Under the pieces are notes generated by a model. It was not told the origin of the DNA and did no database searches. It worked only from the letters and a program-made list of their open reading frames with translations. From the NCBI GenBank assembly GCA_024305745.1, contig JAHRBS010000004.1:3844001-3908000 (forward strand): DNA of 64,000 bases, in the 5' to 3' direction. Position 1 is the first letter of the stretch. Every line of letters starts with the position of its first letter. The stretch comes from Polyporus tsugae (taxonomy: Eukaryota > Basidiomycota > Agaricomycetes > Polyporales > Polyporaceae). A program made the translations under genes and the position numbers. Below, piece after piece: positions 36,501 to 47,439 of the stretch.

Positions 36501-37355
36501 CTCTTCCGCGCCGTACTCAAGGGACTCGGCATAGAAAGCGCAATGTCCACAGCCTACCACCCGCAGACAGATGGGCAATCGGAACAATGGAACCAGGAGA
36601 TAGAGGCGTACCTTCGTATGTTCTGCTCACGGCGCCGTGATGACTGGGTCAAGTGGCTGCCAATTGCAGAGTTCGCCTTTAACTCGCACCAGCACTCGTC
36701 AACGGGTTACTCGCTGTTTTACCTCATGTACGGCTACGAACCCCAGTTCCACATTCCAATGTTGCCTACGGCGGTGCCTGCAGCTGATGAACGCCGGGAG
36801 GAGTTGCAACAGGCGTGAGAGGATGCAACCGCGGCCTTGACTCTAGCAGCTGAGCGGATGAAGGAGTACTATGATTGGTATGTCCGTGACGCTCCAGAGT
36901 TCAAGGAAGGCCAGAAGGTGTGGCTCGACACGAGGAACTTCCGCGTTCCTGGAGTCTCTCGGAAACTGGTGGATCGATATGCTGGCCCGTATCCGGTTGT
37001 ACGCAAGGTGGGCAATCTGGCTTACGAGCTCAGACTCCCCAAGGACCTTGTAATCCACTCTGTATTCCACGTTTCTCTCCTGCTTCCGCACAAGGAGAGT
37101 CGACTCTCCGGTCGTCACCTGGCAGAGCCAGCGGCAATTGAGGTGGAGGGGGAGGAAGAGTACGAAGTGGAGGAAGTGTTGGAGTCGCGGCGGTATGGGC
37201 GGTGGAAGAAACTGCAGTACCTGGTACACTGGAAGGGTTGGGGCCCTGAACACGACAGCTGGGAGGATGCAGTGGACCTTACAAATGCGCCACAACTCAT
37301 GCAGAAATTCCATTCAACACATGCAGAGGCGCCTGGTCCTCTCAAGAGGACTTAG
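33588..37355 (+). pseudogene. pol: Retrotransposon Pol polyprotein (PR-RT-RH-INT-chromodomain) with four in-frame stops
   Basis: One frame covers all domains. Protease: VDSGATTKF. Reverse transcriptase: KLDIRWGYNNVRV and YLDDIL, the active-site aspartates. RNase H: IEVNASSFATGAVLSQ. Integrase: the HHCC zinc domain around 36080-36210, then TCDFITGLP, SDRGPQFSS and AYHPQTDGQSEQWNQ with the D,D,E triad. C-terminal chromodomain: LVHWKGWGPEHDSWED. Breaks are TGA at 34143-34145, TGA at 34854-34856, TAG at 35643-35645 and TGA at 36816-36818. By comparison with the family, several look like CGA-to-TGA changes. The first RNase H aspartate reads Asn (35415-35417). Chromodomains direct such elements to heterochromatin by binding methylated histone H3 (family knowledge). 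Confidence 0.9.
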
Positions 37356-37373
37356 TCGTGAAGGCATGACCCT

Positions 37374-37386
37374 TAGGAGGGGGGTA
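37374..37386 (+). other. Polypurine tract of the retrotransposon
   Basis: The purine run taggaggggggta ends directly before the 3' LTR, the expected plus-strand primer site for reverse transcription. Confidence 0.6.
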
Positions 37387-37387
37387 T

Positions 37388-37831
37388 TGTCATGAACGTT
37401 CCATTCGGCGCCTGCTACCAGCACCTTAATTTCCTTTTTCAGATGATCTACTTCTCATGTTGTACTTATTGTTCTCCGTTGCATTGTATCTCGTCCTTTG
37501 TTCCTCAGCACAATAGCTCCTTATTGTCCGTCGTCACTATTGTTCCGTTTCCATTGTTCACCCATGTCCATAGTTACCTATTGTCCCCGGGTTCTCATTG
37601 TCCTCTATATATATATAAGGACCTGTACTTTGCTGCCTGGAGACCTCAGTTTCGACCTCTTGTCCCCAGGTACGCCTCGCTGTATTTCCCTCGTTAGTTA
37701 CCTCACTCAATACATCTTGTCTCCAGCCCTGACCGTTGAGCCTTGCTCCGCTCTCGCTGCACCAGTGCTTGTTGGTGCTCCTGCTCGTCTTGTATGTATC
37801 CATGATCCTTACTCGACGTCCAGTCATAACA
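37388..37831 (+). repeat. 3' LTR
   Basis: 444 bp, starting tgtcatgaacgttcc and ending cataaca. Homologous to the 5' LTR along its whole length. Confidence 0.95.
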
Positions 37832-37882
37832 GCGCACAACTAGGATATCCTCAAGGTCACCAGCACTCCTAGGACGAGGCTC

Positions 37883-40731
37883 TCAGGGATGAAGCAGTAT
37901 GAATCCATCGCCGAGGTCGCGTTTTGGGGCCTGCGAAGGACGAATGGGGTCGAGTTCAGGAAACATGACTTTGAGAACATTGTTCTGCGCACGACGTAAT
38001 GCATGCTGAGCGAGGTTCTCAAAGGGGAGTGATGCCTGCCTGAGCTCTGAAGTAAGGTCCCCAATCATGCGCTCCATCGTAAATTGTGATGTGCCAATGA
38101 GGGGGCCGATATGGGTAGTCTGCGTGGGCATATGGGACAAGGAGTGCAAGCATTGTGGGGCAAAATGCATGTGTGAGATCTTCCGCTGGATATAGAGGGT
38201 CTCGTAATCGAAGATGAAGTTGGATAGGAGAGTGTGTGAACATTCGCGTTGGGTGGCGCACGATTTGCGCTGATACACGATATGAGCTCCTGCGACGAAC
38301 TTGCAGAAGTTTGACCAGTACTTGTCAGGGAGAACACGGTAGAGAAAACCGGGGGCGAGACCGTAGATCCATGTCAGAAACTCCCAGCACTTGTAACCAC
38401 TGGAGATCTTCTCTGCAGGGTTACGAGGGGGCCGATCGAAAGACCCGGAAAGGTAGTGTCTCGCAGCGGCCACCTTTGCTCCATGCTCGGCCCAGGTCGC
38501 GGGATCACGGAGGCACGCCCAGTCCCAACTCCGCCGATCATCGCCATTCTTTGTGTCGCAATCAATTGTCCCCCGCCAGAGACTCACAAGGAGATCTATG
38601 AGGTTGAGACTGAATAGATGCATGATATCACCGGGAAAGATGGTCGGGATGGGCGCGGTGTGTTTGGGATCCAATCCCCAGAAGATGCTGGGCTTGACAA
38701 GACCGGTCTTGAGACGACGAGCCCTATAGTTATTCTGTGTGGTCGCCCGGCGAAGATCGAGAAGGTCTTGGATGTAGTCCTCGGGAGAGGAATCGGGCAC
38801 ATCGGAGGGCTCGCTGTTAGGAACAGACCAGCCGCTGAACCAGCTACGCCAAAAGGGTGCAATGTCAAGCTTGGCTTGACACTTGGCTGGTACTATATAT
38901 GTAGTTCGTAATGCATTCATGACACTCGCAGTCATCGTGATCACAACCACGTTCGGAGTACCCATCCGGTTTCAAGCATACCGAGTAGTAGTGTGACCCC
39001 GCAGGCTTGCAACGACCTGGACGTTTGCAGCGATGCCGGCACCCATGCTTTCCATGATGAGCAACATAGCCTGTCATGTCGGTGCTACCAACATGGTCAG
39101 CTTCACCAAGCATCAGATAGATATATGCACGGAAAGGGGGGCGGGTAGGGTGCGAGTAGGGTCCGATGCATCCCAGACCATGAAGCCCTCATGTTGGAGA
39201 GCGGTGATGTGTTGGAAACCAGGGTAGAGGAATGATTCGATGCACTTCAGTTTGTTCGGGCCTGGCACAATTGCACCTGGGAGGATGTACTTCTTCTTGT
39301 ACCACTTGTCCGGCGCGATGTCGACAAGCACCCAGATATAGATCCAACAGTTTGAGGCCTTGTGTTCAAACAACTGCGCGCCATCCATCGAGAAGATGAC
39401 GCACACATCGTCCTTCCCAATGCGACCCTTGCAGTATGCATCCCAGAAGTCTGAACCCTCGTAGACATCTCCAATGTCGTCAAGCTTGCCTGCACCCTTG
39501 ACCAACCTCTCAAGGATTTCCTCCATCCTGCGCTCCCGGTGTCGCATGTCGTGCGCGCCTTCTGGGGACCGGAAACGCGATTGAATTTGAGGCCCGAGAG
39601 GAAACGTGGCGAACTGGCGGAGAGGCGTCTTTGTCCCAGTCTTGTAGCAATCAAATGCGACGGTGGGGTCTTTGCAGAACAAGCATTTGCTGTCGTCCCC
39701 GAATGGACCTGTGTACGCCATGCAAGAGTCTGGACACATGTCATGCCATAGAGGTTTGACTCTGCTCAGATCCGCAATGACCTTTTGGAGGCCGTACAAT
39801 GAGGGGATCTCATCTTTTGGATGTCGCTCAAGGATGGCATCGCGGTGATTCACATAGATGTCGTCCGCTCCATTTGTACCCGTCAGATACAGTTTCAGGG
39901 CGAGTCGCTCATCTGGAGTGAGAACGGCCGGCTCGCGCAGAGGGTTCTGGAGACGAAAGAGGGTCTCGTCGTCCAATCGAGAGTCCTGAAGACGATGATT
40001 GGCCCACAGCGCGTTCACAAACTTTTGGGCGATGTCAATCTCGGAGATCCCAGTTGCAGGGAGCGGCTCACGATTGGATTGACTAGGTGGATTGTTTCGA
40101 CCGATATCGACAGGTGGCGGCCTTGGATGAGAGGACGGCAGCGGAGCGGCGGAAGGGGAATCCACTGGTCGAGGTGAGCCTGAGGTATGTCCCATGGAGG
40201 GCACCTCCGCATCCAGTGCTCCGTCTGGACCCTGGAAATTGAGAACAGAACCACGATTGTCCTATGGATGAACAAAATATGTGTTAGTCCTGTAATTTCC
40301 GATGTTCGAGCATGGAAGACTATGGGAAGCATGCTTACCTGAATCTCCGATGAAGACTCCGCTGCAGGGGCCTCTGTATGCGGCTCAGACGTGCGCACAC
40401 GTCTGCGGGGAGGGCTCTCATCATCGCGTCTCAACGCTAAACATGGCGACGGATCCTCATTTGGCTGCTCTCCTCGATTCCTCTTCTTCCCGGTCTTGCT
40501 TGGTTGTGCATATGATGGATGCGGAGGACGGGAAATACGGCGTGCAATCCCTTGCTCTCGCACCTCCTCGTGCCAGATCCAGGTGCCTTTTGAGACGAAA
40601 ACTTGACCCTTCCCTATGCAGCCCGGACATCCGCAAAACCACTTGTCTCCGGGCAGTTGCGGCAGGGGTGGAGCAGGAGAGAGTGGGCGCCATAGCTCTG
40701 AGGCAGGTCCCGTGGTGGGGGGCTCGGGCAT
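37883..40731 (-). pseudogene. Tnp2-type (CACTA/EnSpm-like) transposase, degenerate
   Basis: Starts MPEPPTTGP at 40731. An N-terminal Cys-rich motif, WFCGCPGCIGKGQVFVSKG, is followed by a disordered basic region, an intron (about 40340-40250) and a long transposase body. The body includes WHDMCPDSCMAYTGPF, CLFCKDPTVAFDCY, VCVIFSMDGAQLFEHKAS, YILPGAIVPGPNKLKCIESF, VAHHGKHGCRHRCKRPG and PDGYSERGCDHDD, the signature order of the Tnp2 family found in fungal and plant CACTA-like elements. Later come VKPSIFWGLDP and PGDIMHLFSLNLIDLL, then a long helical C-terminus. The frame breaks inside a six-base G run at 39134-39139, and again near 38900-38940 where neither frame nor an obvious intron joins the parts. 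The C-terminus stops early (LLHP then TGA), next to the retrotransposon. Terminal inverted repeats were not identified. Confidence 0.8.
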
Positions 40732-42214
40732 TCCTAGAGACACTGTTAGTGAATTTCACACAATACATAGATTTATCGTACTGCTGTTTGAGTTTTAAGG
40801 TCAAAGGCAAGGCCAGATAGAGTGTCAGTATACCACAATTACCGCAGCGAGGGAAGGGAGCAGAGTGCAATGGAGACAGACAGCAATCCGAGAGCAATGT
40901 CATCCCATCCAAGTGCAGCAAGTAAGGAGATGTATTAAACATAAGGCTAGGCACAGTAAGTAACTATCTCTATCAATTCCGGGAGTTCTCGAGGATGGAG
41001 AGGGCTGTCGACGACAGTGGTGGTAGTGGTGATGGGAGTGCCTGCACTAAGCACCTATGTGGCGATTATTCCGACCATTCTCCAACAATTATCAGCATCT
41101 AACTTCCTTTCTCCAGGATTCCCCAGCGTTCTCGGAGGCGTTTTGACTAGGGTTCAACCCCAGTGAAAAGTCCCCCATTTGGGACAATTCCAGATCAACT
41201 GAGATGGCCAGTCTCACGGCGCCTACCATTTGACAACAGCTGTGGCCATTCGGACCGCTCATCTCGGTGCTTGTACCTCATATTTGCTTGCAATACACTG
41301 CGAGGTGTGCTCTCGTCCCCTCACCTCATTGGTTCCCCAGCTTGCAGCTTGAAGGTCGCATGATTGCAGGGATCCAGTTACGAGCACAAGTCCACTCGAG
41401 TCCACTCGAGCGCTTCCCCCACTCACCCTCACCTTCATCAGCGACCACCACTCCGCCTGCTGGATGCCTCGTTCTCCCTGACTCACGTTCCTGGCCTTTG
41501 GCAATTGGAGGTTTTATCGTAAGTCTGGTCCCTAAACCTGCTTGTATTATATGGACAACAGCCTGCTCTTGGCTCATTGTGATGGTTTTTGGTACACATA
41601 CGTGGTAAGTCTTGTGTATTTGTGATGTAGCAGAAGTCCTCCATCCAGCCGTGGCTCATTGTACGGTGAGTGTGGGTGCTTTAACCTCCGTGCTGCATGC
41701 AATTCGGTTCAGGTGAGCGGCATATTCAGTTCCTAATCCATCACGATGGCAGGTTGGTTTCGAGCTTATCTGGCCGGCCTAGGACTTGTCTGGTATGTAG
41801 CTTTCCACCTAGATCCTCACGTTCTCTGAGGCACTCATCATGCTACTTCCTGGAGCCCGACTCAGTGTTCTTCGAGGACTTCCCCAAGTGCAAGCTCACC
41901 GCTCATCCACATTGCGGGCAAGTTTGACCGTGCCGCGATTATCCTCCCGAAGTCTCCAGCGCGAGTCTGAGTATCTCCTGTGCTTCCTCGACCATGGGTA
42001 CATGTGATGTGTTGTGCTCCCTCCCTTTTCCCTCTTCTCTTGTAGGTGTGATTATATGACTCACAATCGTCCGCACCGAATCACAGCCCATCAACCGCAC
42101 AGCACGACTCCTCTCGACCACCTTGTCCCTCTCCACCGCGCATGCACACACACCGTCCGGCGTCACTGCACCGAACTTCAGCCCTCCTCGAACACATCTT
42201 CCTAGTAGAGAAGC
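40732..42214. other. Intergenic, possibly the end of the Tnp2 element
   Basis: About 1.5 kb with no supported gene. It contains a short direct duplication, agtccactcg repeated in tandem at about 41388-41410, and a tggtggtagtggtgatggg run near 41020. No terminal inverted repeat or target duplication was identified, so the transposon boundary remains open. Confidence 0.35.
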
Positions 42215-42486
42215 ATGGCCTCCCCAGCTGTGCCTCTCGGCGAACGTCGAGCCGGGAGCTCTGCGCGCGCACACCTGATCGAAGATGTCGCGGCCGATAT
42301 GCTCAGGGAGGGAGACGAAGCAGCTCACCGGTGTGTCCGCAAGCTGTCTCATCGCCTCTGGTCTCTGTGTGCCCCGGACGCCATCCCACTAGGCAACCCG
42401 TCTGTCGTAAGTCCCTTTTGTTATGTTTTTCATTACTATCTATTGCGCCGTAGTACTACGTATGGACCATACTCGCAGTCGCCTAG
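42215..42486 (+). CDS. Candidate small two-exon protein (about 74 aa)
   Basis: The first exon starts MASPAVPLGERRAGSS, contains an amphipathic helical stretch (AAHRCVRKLSHRLWSL) and ends at a consensus GTAAGT donor (about 42409). After an intron of about 44 nt ending GCCGTAG, a second exon reads YYVWTILAVA and stops at the TAG in 42484-42486. The strong donor, matching phase and immediate stop make a real short gene plausible. It could instead be the first exon of a gene whose remainder was lost to transposon insertion. No family recognised. Confidence 0.35.
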
Positions 42487-42894
42487 TATAGCATATAATG
42501 AAATGATTTGGCATCAATCGAGAAACTTGTGTGAAATGCTCCCAAATGACCAGAAATGAGGGTGGAACTGCGTAGAGCCCCAGCATGCCTGTATATTCCC
42601 TGCAGAGCCGCTTCCAGATGCTATGAATTGTTCTCAAAATATTCAGTCTCATTTTATCATTCAACATCATTCTGGATGACTGGAGAATGATAGACGCTAG
42701 GTTAAATCATACGAGATGGTCCCAGTTGACGGACTTTTCACTGGGGTTCAACGTTCAACTGTACATGCCAAGCGCCAAGCAGGAACGCGTGAGGCTGGGC
42801 ACGTGACCGTCGCGTTCGAGCGCTTAAACGATCGAGCCCCGGCTGTCAGCCGCCCAGTGCGAAGCGAAGACATTACGTTTTTGCCTCCACCCCC
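42487..42894. promoter_or_regulatory. Intergenic region upstream of NAF1
   Basis: AT-richer sequence to about 42720, then GC-rich sequence directly before the NAF1 start, with a cacgtgac E-box-like element at about 42799. No gene seen. Confidence 0.4.
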
Positions 42895-44784
42895 ATGGCT
42901 ACCGATTTGTCCTTCGCGGTCCCTTCTACAATCCCACAGGACCTTCAGCTCATCCAAGACATCCTCGGAGATCTTCCGTTGACTCACGTTCCTCAAAAAG
43001 CCCAACAGCCGCTTCAAGACCATACGTCCTCCGACGATGAGCACGGGACAGACAGCGATACTGATAGTGAGAAGGAGGTGGAGGCAGGTATTCTTGGTGA
43101 TGTAGATGGTGACGGGTGCGTTCGCGAACATTTTTTCCCTGTCTTCCTTCTAACAGAAACAGTGTCCCCTCCGAGTCCACAAGCGACTCAGAATCCTCCA
43201 GTGATTCCGACCCAGAGCCCGAGGAAGGAGAGGCACAGAAACCAAGACAGAGACCTCCTGTAGAAGACGATGATGAGGATGGAGATCCAACAGCAGCTTC
43301 CGAGGTGCACGTACGGACGAAGAACGAGTTGGTAGACCTCGACATTGCGATACCCGAAATTTCCCATATCGGTCCCGACGAACGTCTGGAAAAGGTCGGG
43401 GAGATTATGAACATTGTGAACCATGTGGCCATCATCAAGGGCGTCCCATCTCCGATCGCGAACCGTGGGTCTGAAAGGGCCCTTGACTCTGAAACACTAT
43501 TGGTCTTTGAGGATCGAAAGGTCCTGGGATATGTGCGTATTTTCTCCCTGCACTGTGAGGCTTAAGGCCGACCGTCCCACAGATCTTCGAGACTTTCGGC
43601 CCTACTAGCGAACCTCTCTACCAAGTTAAATTCAACTCAAAATATCCCCTCGACACCGAGAGGATTCAAGTTGGCCGACCCGTGTTCCACGTCCCAGAGA
43701 AAAGCCACTACGTCTTCGTTCAGCAACTCAGGCATCTGAAAGGAAGTGACGCAAGTAATGTTCATGACGAGGAGCCCGGAGAGGATGAAGTTGAGTTCTC
43801 CGATGATGAGGCGGAGGCTGCACACAAGAGAGCTCAGACGCAGAGGTACGTCTCACAATTATTTAGTTAAGATAGACTCAATTATCTTATACACGGGCTA
43901 GACGAGAGCAACAGCGCGCACGCTCCAGCTCAGTGGTCTCGTCGCGTCATGGGACACCCGTTCCTTCCTTCATGAGGGACCAGGACATGGTCGACGATCC
44001 ATACGGGGGAACATCATCTACATATGACCGTTCCCCAACGCTCTCGTATAGCGACTTGGATTACGGTGCTGGTCCTTCTAGGCCTGCTCCCATTCCCTAC
44101 GACGATCCGTACTCGGATTCGTATGGCCTACCTCCGCCCGAGGTAGAACGGGAGAAGATCGAAAAATTAAGACCACAGGCGTCGCCTCCCAGCTCTCCAA
44201 GAGGACACGGACGTGGTCGAGGACGAGGCGGGTTTCAAGATCGAGGAAGGGGCCGCGGCCGCGATCGAAACCACGGAGATCGTGGTCGGGGACGAGGACG
44301 AGGACGTGGACGTGGACGTGGTGGCGGTGACGACCAGCGACACTCTTCGGGCAGTTGGTCTGGAGGGCAAGGCCCTGCTGAGCCTCAGCAACCCCGATCC
44401 CTCTCACCAACTTCGCTCGCGATTGCTCGAGCTACTGGTCAGTATTCAGATGGTCCAGCTATGGATGCCCAGTATGACCCCACAGCGGGCATGGGCAGTG
44501 GATGGGGGTACCAGCAGTACCCGACGCCGCAGATGCAGCAGTCGTTCGATTACTCGTTTGGTTATCAGGTTCCTCACGTCCAGCCCCATATCAACCCTCG
44601 CTTTGCTGCCAACTTCGGGATGGCAGGCATGGGCATGGGTTACGGGGCATATGGTGGCCAGTCCGGCCCTTACAGCCACGATGCGTCGGGATATTCGGTC
44701 GGGAACGCAGCAGGCGGATGGAGTGGGGAGGAGCGGTGGTCGCAAGCGCCTCCAAATACGGAAGGCGGAAACCAAAATGCATGA
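42895..44784 (+). CDS. NAF1: H/ACA snoRNP assembly factor Naf1
   Basis: Naf1 is the nucleoplasmic placeholder for Gar1 during assembly of box H/ACA snoRNPs and telomerase-type RNPs. Four exons join in frame. Exon 1 is MATDLSFAVPSTIPQDLQLI with an acidic Ser-rich region. Exon 2 continues acidic and reaches EVHVRTKNELVDLDIAI and IMNIVNHVAIIKGVPS. Exon 3 carries the Gar1/Naf1 beta-barrel signature IFETFGPTSEPLYQVKFNS and VFHVPEKSHYVFVQQLRHLK. Exon 4, from about 43902, is long and disordered, with an RGG-rich block (RGHGRGRGRGGFQDRGRGRG), an RNA-binding feature, then a Gly/Tyr/Gln-rich tail. Domain order and size (about 560 aa) fit fungal Naf1. The call is firm because the GPTSEPLYQVKF barrel motif is diagnostic. 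Confidence 0.92.
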
Positions 44785-45062
44785 TCATATCGTAGACAGC
44801 GCACGTCGCTCTCTTGTTGTCTAAACCATGTATCTGTTATACATTGTGCACGGGCCACTTTCTCTGACGTCATACAATCTCGCGAGGGGGGCGCTGGGCG
44901 TTGAATGGAGGAGGGCAACGGCTTCTGAGAAACCAGATTTGGGACAAACGCCTCTCAGTGTTCGCGCGCTAAAGCAATGGCGGCCCAACTCGACACCGCT
45001 GAGCTCGGCCCTCCTTCCCATCTCCTCCCAGCCCACCCTTGCCACCCTTGCCACACCCAGCC

Positions 45063-47304
45063 ATGGTCAGCGCCCGAAACGGTAAGGCCGCGACCACCAA
45101 GTCGCGCGCAGGGAGCAGCCAGCAACCCGCCTCTCCCGCGCCTCCCCAACCACCTGGCTCTGCATCTGCAGCGACGGGGATCAAGACACATGGATTGGAC
45201 TCGACGGAGAGCATTTCAACGCGGCAGCGACGCGTGCAGCCCACGCGCTCGAGGCGCGGGGGGCCTGGCGTGGGCACCTGCGAGAGCGACGTAATGATAT
45301 TGGAGACCATGAAGCGCAGATGTACGTCCTCCCCTTCTACTCTGTCCCATATCCTTCTTCGCCGCTTATATTTCCATCGCCGTTCTTGGGTTGTCCGTGC
45401 TTACGTTCGTGCGCGCAGTCGAGAACGAGCCCCTCATCCCAGCCACGACCCCCTTCCTGCTGACGACCAACTCGGCGCTCGTCCCCCCAACCCCCGCCCC
45501 CGCCCCCACCCCACCTCCAGACTCAAACTCAAATGCTGCTTCAACATCGACGTCCGAGGCGGCAAATGCGCAGCTCAACACGCTCGCGTACGGCCGCTAC
45601 TTCGACCGGCCGGAGGTACGCAAGGCGTACATGGAGCAGCAGCTCATCCAGACGCCTGAGTTCACGGAACTCCCGCAGGATGCGCACGTCGGCGGTCGCT
45701 TCCGCCCGCGGAACTCGGAAGACGTTCGTCCCCCTCCTGCCCGTACATATGCACGTACTCACACGAGTTTGTTTGTTACAACGATGCCAATACATGCTGC
45801 CCGCACCGTGCGCCGTATCCCTCTGTCCCCCCCCCTGCCCTGCCGTTTGCCCAAATCCCCTGCGAACGTGCAGGAGACGGTGGACACGTCCGACGCGGCG
45901 TACGAGAAGCGTCACCGCAAGTACGAGACGTTCGAGAAGCGGCAGCGCCTGCGCGAGAAGGAGAAGCTCAAGCACGAGCACTACAAGCTCAAGGAGCGCA
46001 TCGAGCAGCTCCGCGGCATGGACACCGCCGCCTTCCTCGCCATCCCCGCGTCCGAGTTCGCGGAGGCGCGCAGCAACACCCCCGGCGCGGGTGCGGGCGA
46101 TGCGCATGCGCCGGCGGACGAGCCCGCATCTGCGTCTACGTCTGCGTCCGATGTTGTTGACGCGTTCAGCCTGAACCTGCATGGTGCGGCGGCGTACCAT
46201 GAGGGCGAGCGGAGACGGAAGGAGATGCTCGACGTCGCGATGGCGCTCGAGGAGCGGTACCGGACGCTCTTGCCGCCGGATAGGAGGTGGATGGAGAAGA
46301 AGGAAATGATGAAGAGCAAAGGCGCTTCGGTCGAGGTTATTGAAGTCGAGGATGAAGGAGAAGAGGAGGTGATGGAAGTGGTGGACGAGGGCGAGGACGA
46401 AGTAGTGGAGGAGGAAGAGGAGGAAGAAAAGGACGAGCTGGAGGAGGCCGAAAAAGACGAGTTGGAGGAAGCAGAAGAGGATGAGCTGGAGGAAGAAGAG
46501 GACGAGGACGAGGAGGACGAACTAGTCGAAGAGGAAGACGAGGGCGAGTCCGAGATCGACGCCGAGGAGATCGAGCAGCGCAAGTCCAAACAGCTCAAGC
46601 TGCGCATCAAGTTCCTTCCCCGGATGTTCGCCCCCAAGGAGGAGTCGCCGAACCCGTTCCCGACGCGCGGAGGCGGGAAACAGATCACACTCTCCCCCTT
46701 CTTCAAGAACCCGTCTGGCGGCAAAAGCCAAACGACGACCTCCTCTCTCCGGTCCGCGTCCTACGCGGAAAAGTACGGTCGCTACTCCGAAGAGGCAGAA
46801 GACACCCTCCCTTCGCCGCCCCCCGCCAAACGGCAAAGGGTCCACGGAGGATCTGCCTCCGCTGTCGTCAAGCCGACCAAGTATGCAAAGTCCGCGAAGT
46901 CCACGAAATGGTCGAAGGCCGCAAGGGCAGCCGACGACGCGGACGCATGGCACGACTATGGAGAACCACACTCGGGTAGGCCGTCCCACAGTGTTACTGC
47001 ATACACGGCCACGAGATCTTACGCAACCTATGCAGAGCTTGCGGGCAGGAAGGAGCAGACGTGCGTGCTCCTGGTTGCCGCCATCCGCCAGTCGAGCGCG
47101 CCGACTGCGCGGAAGACGCAAAGGCATGTCGCCGCGTTCGGGTGCCGGGTGCCACAGGAGATCGAGGAAGTGCGCGACTTCGAGATCCCCGCGTACGTGC
47201 TGGCGGAGGAAAGCGCCAGCCAGGCTGGTGACCACAAACCCAAGGGGCCGCACGACCGCGGCGAAGACAGGCGTTCAGTGTCTGTAGATGATCCCGGAAC
47301 ATAG
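45063..47304 (+). CDS. Nuclear-type acidic coiled-coil protein, function unknown (weak PEHE resemblance)
   Basis: Exon 1 starts MVSARNGKAATTKSR, is basic and Ser/Pro-rich, and ends after ILETMKRR. Exon 2 begins about 45418 with ENEPLIPATTPFLLTTNSAL and includes YGRYFDRPEVRKAYMEQQLI. A short intron (about 45724-45872) joins SED to ETVDTSDAAYEKRHRKYETF and a basic helix, EKRQRLREKEKLKHEHYKLK. A very acidic run (46330-46570) separates this from a C-terminal region with RKTQRHVAAFGCRVPQEIEE and FEIPAYVLAEE. The EAYxKRHRKYE-like helix with a later FEIP block recalls PEHE domains of MSL1/KANSL1-type histone-acetyltransferase scaffolds, but this is a weak pattern match. Basic motifs (KRQRVHGG) suggest nuclear location. 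Confidence 0.6.
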
Positions 47305-47439
47305 ATCCCACAGTCGGACAGTTTATTGCATGATGCTGTTGTCTCTCTCCCAGATTGTTGAGCCGTTAACTGTTATTTTCCGTCGCAGCGTATGTATAGC
47401 GTATGTATTATCCAAATCCTAATACCCTATCCCAGTCGT

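Larger units (their letters stand above)
31357..37831 (+). mobile_element. Ty3/gypsy LTR retrotransposon, chromovirus type, full length but inactive
   Basis: A 6.5-kb element bounded by two LTRs that start TGT and end ACA. Internal order is gag, protease, reverse transcriptase, RNase H, integrase, chromodomain, which defines a chromovirus. Pol carries four in-frame stop codons and a changed RNase H aspartate, so the copy is dead. The flanking five bases (gtact on the left, gcgca on the right) do not form a target-site duplication. On the right it abuts the 3' end of a Tnp2 transposase gene. A primer-binding site after the 5' LTR was not recognised. Confidence 0.95.

Noticed and set aside
19157..40731. 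TET/JBP-type dioxygenase linked to transposons, as known in basidiomycetes
   Set aside because: The catalytic motifs here (GSHFLSHVDT, EHxV...SGYR) resemble prolyl-4-hydroxylase-like domains more than TET/JBP, and the neighbouring transposase is of Tnp2 type. A profile search would settle it.
31225..41035. CACTA-like termini (cactactacta near 31230; tagtggtgatggg near 41028) as ends of the Tnp2 element
   Set aside because: The strings do not form matching inverted repeats and no 3-bp target duplication was found.
45981..46724. 247-aa Ser-rich minus-strand ORF
   Set aside because: Antisense of the acidic Glu/Asp run of the 45-47 kb gene; the poly-Ser is the complement of GAG/GAA codons.
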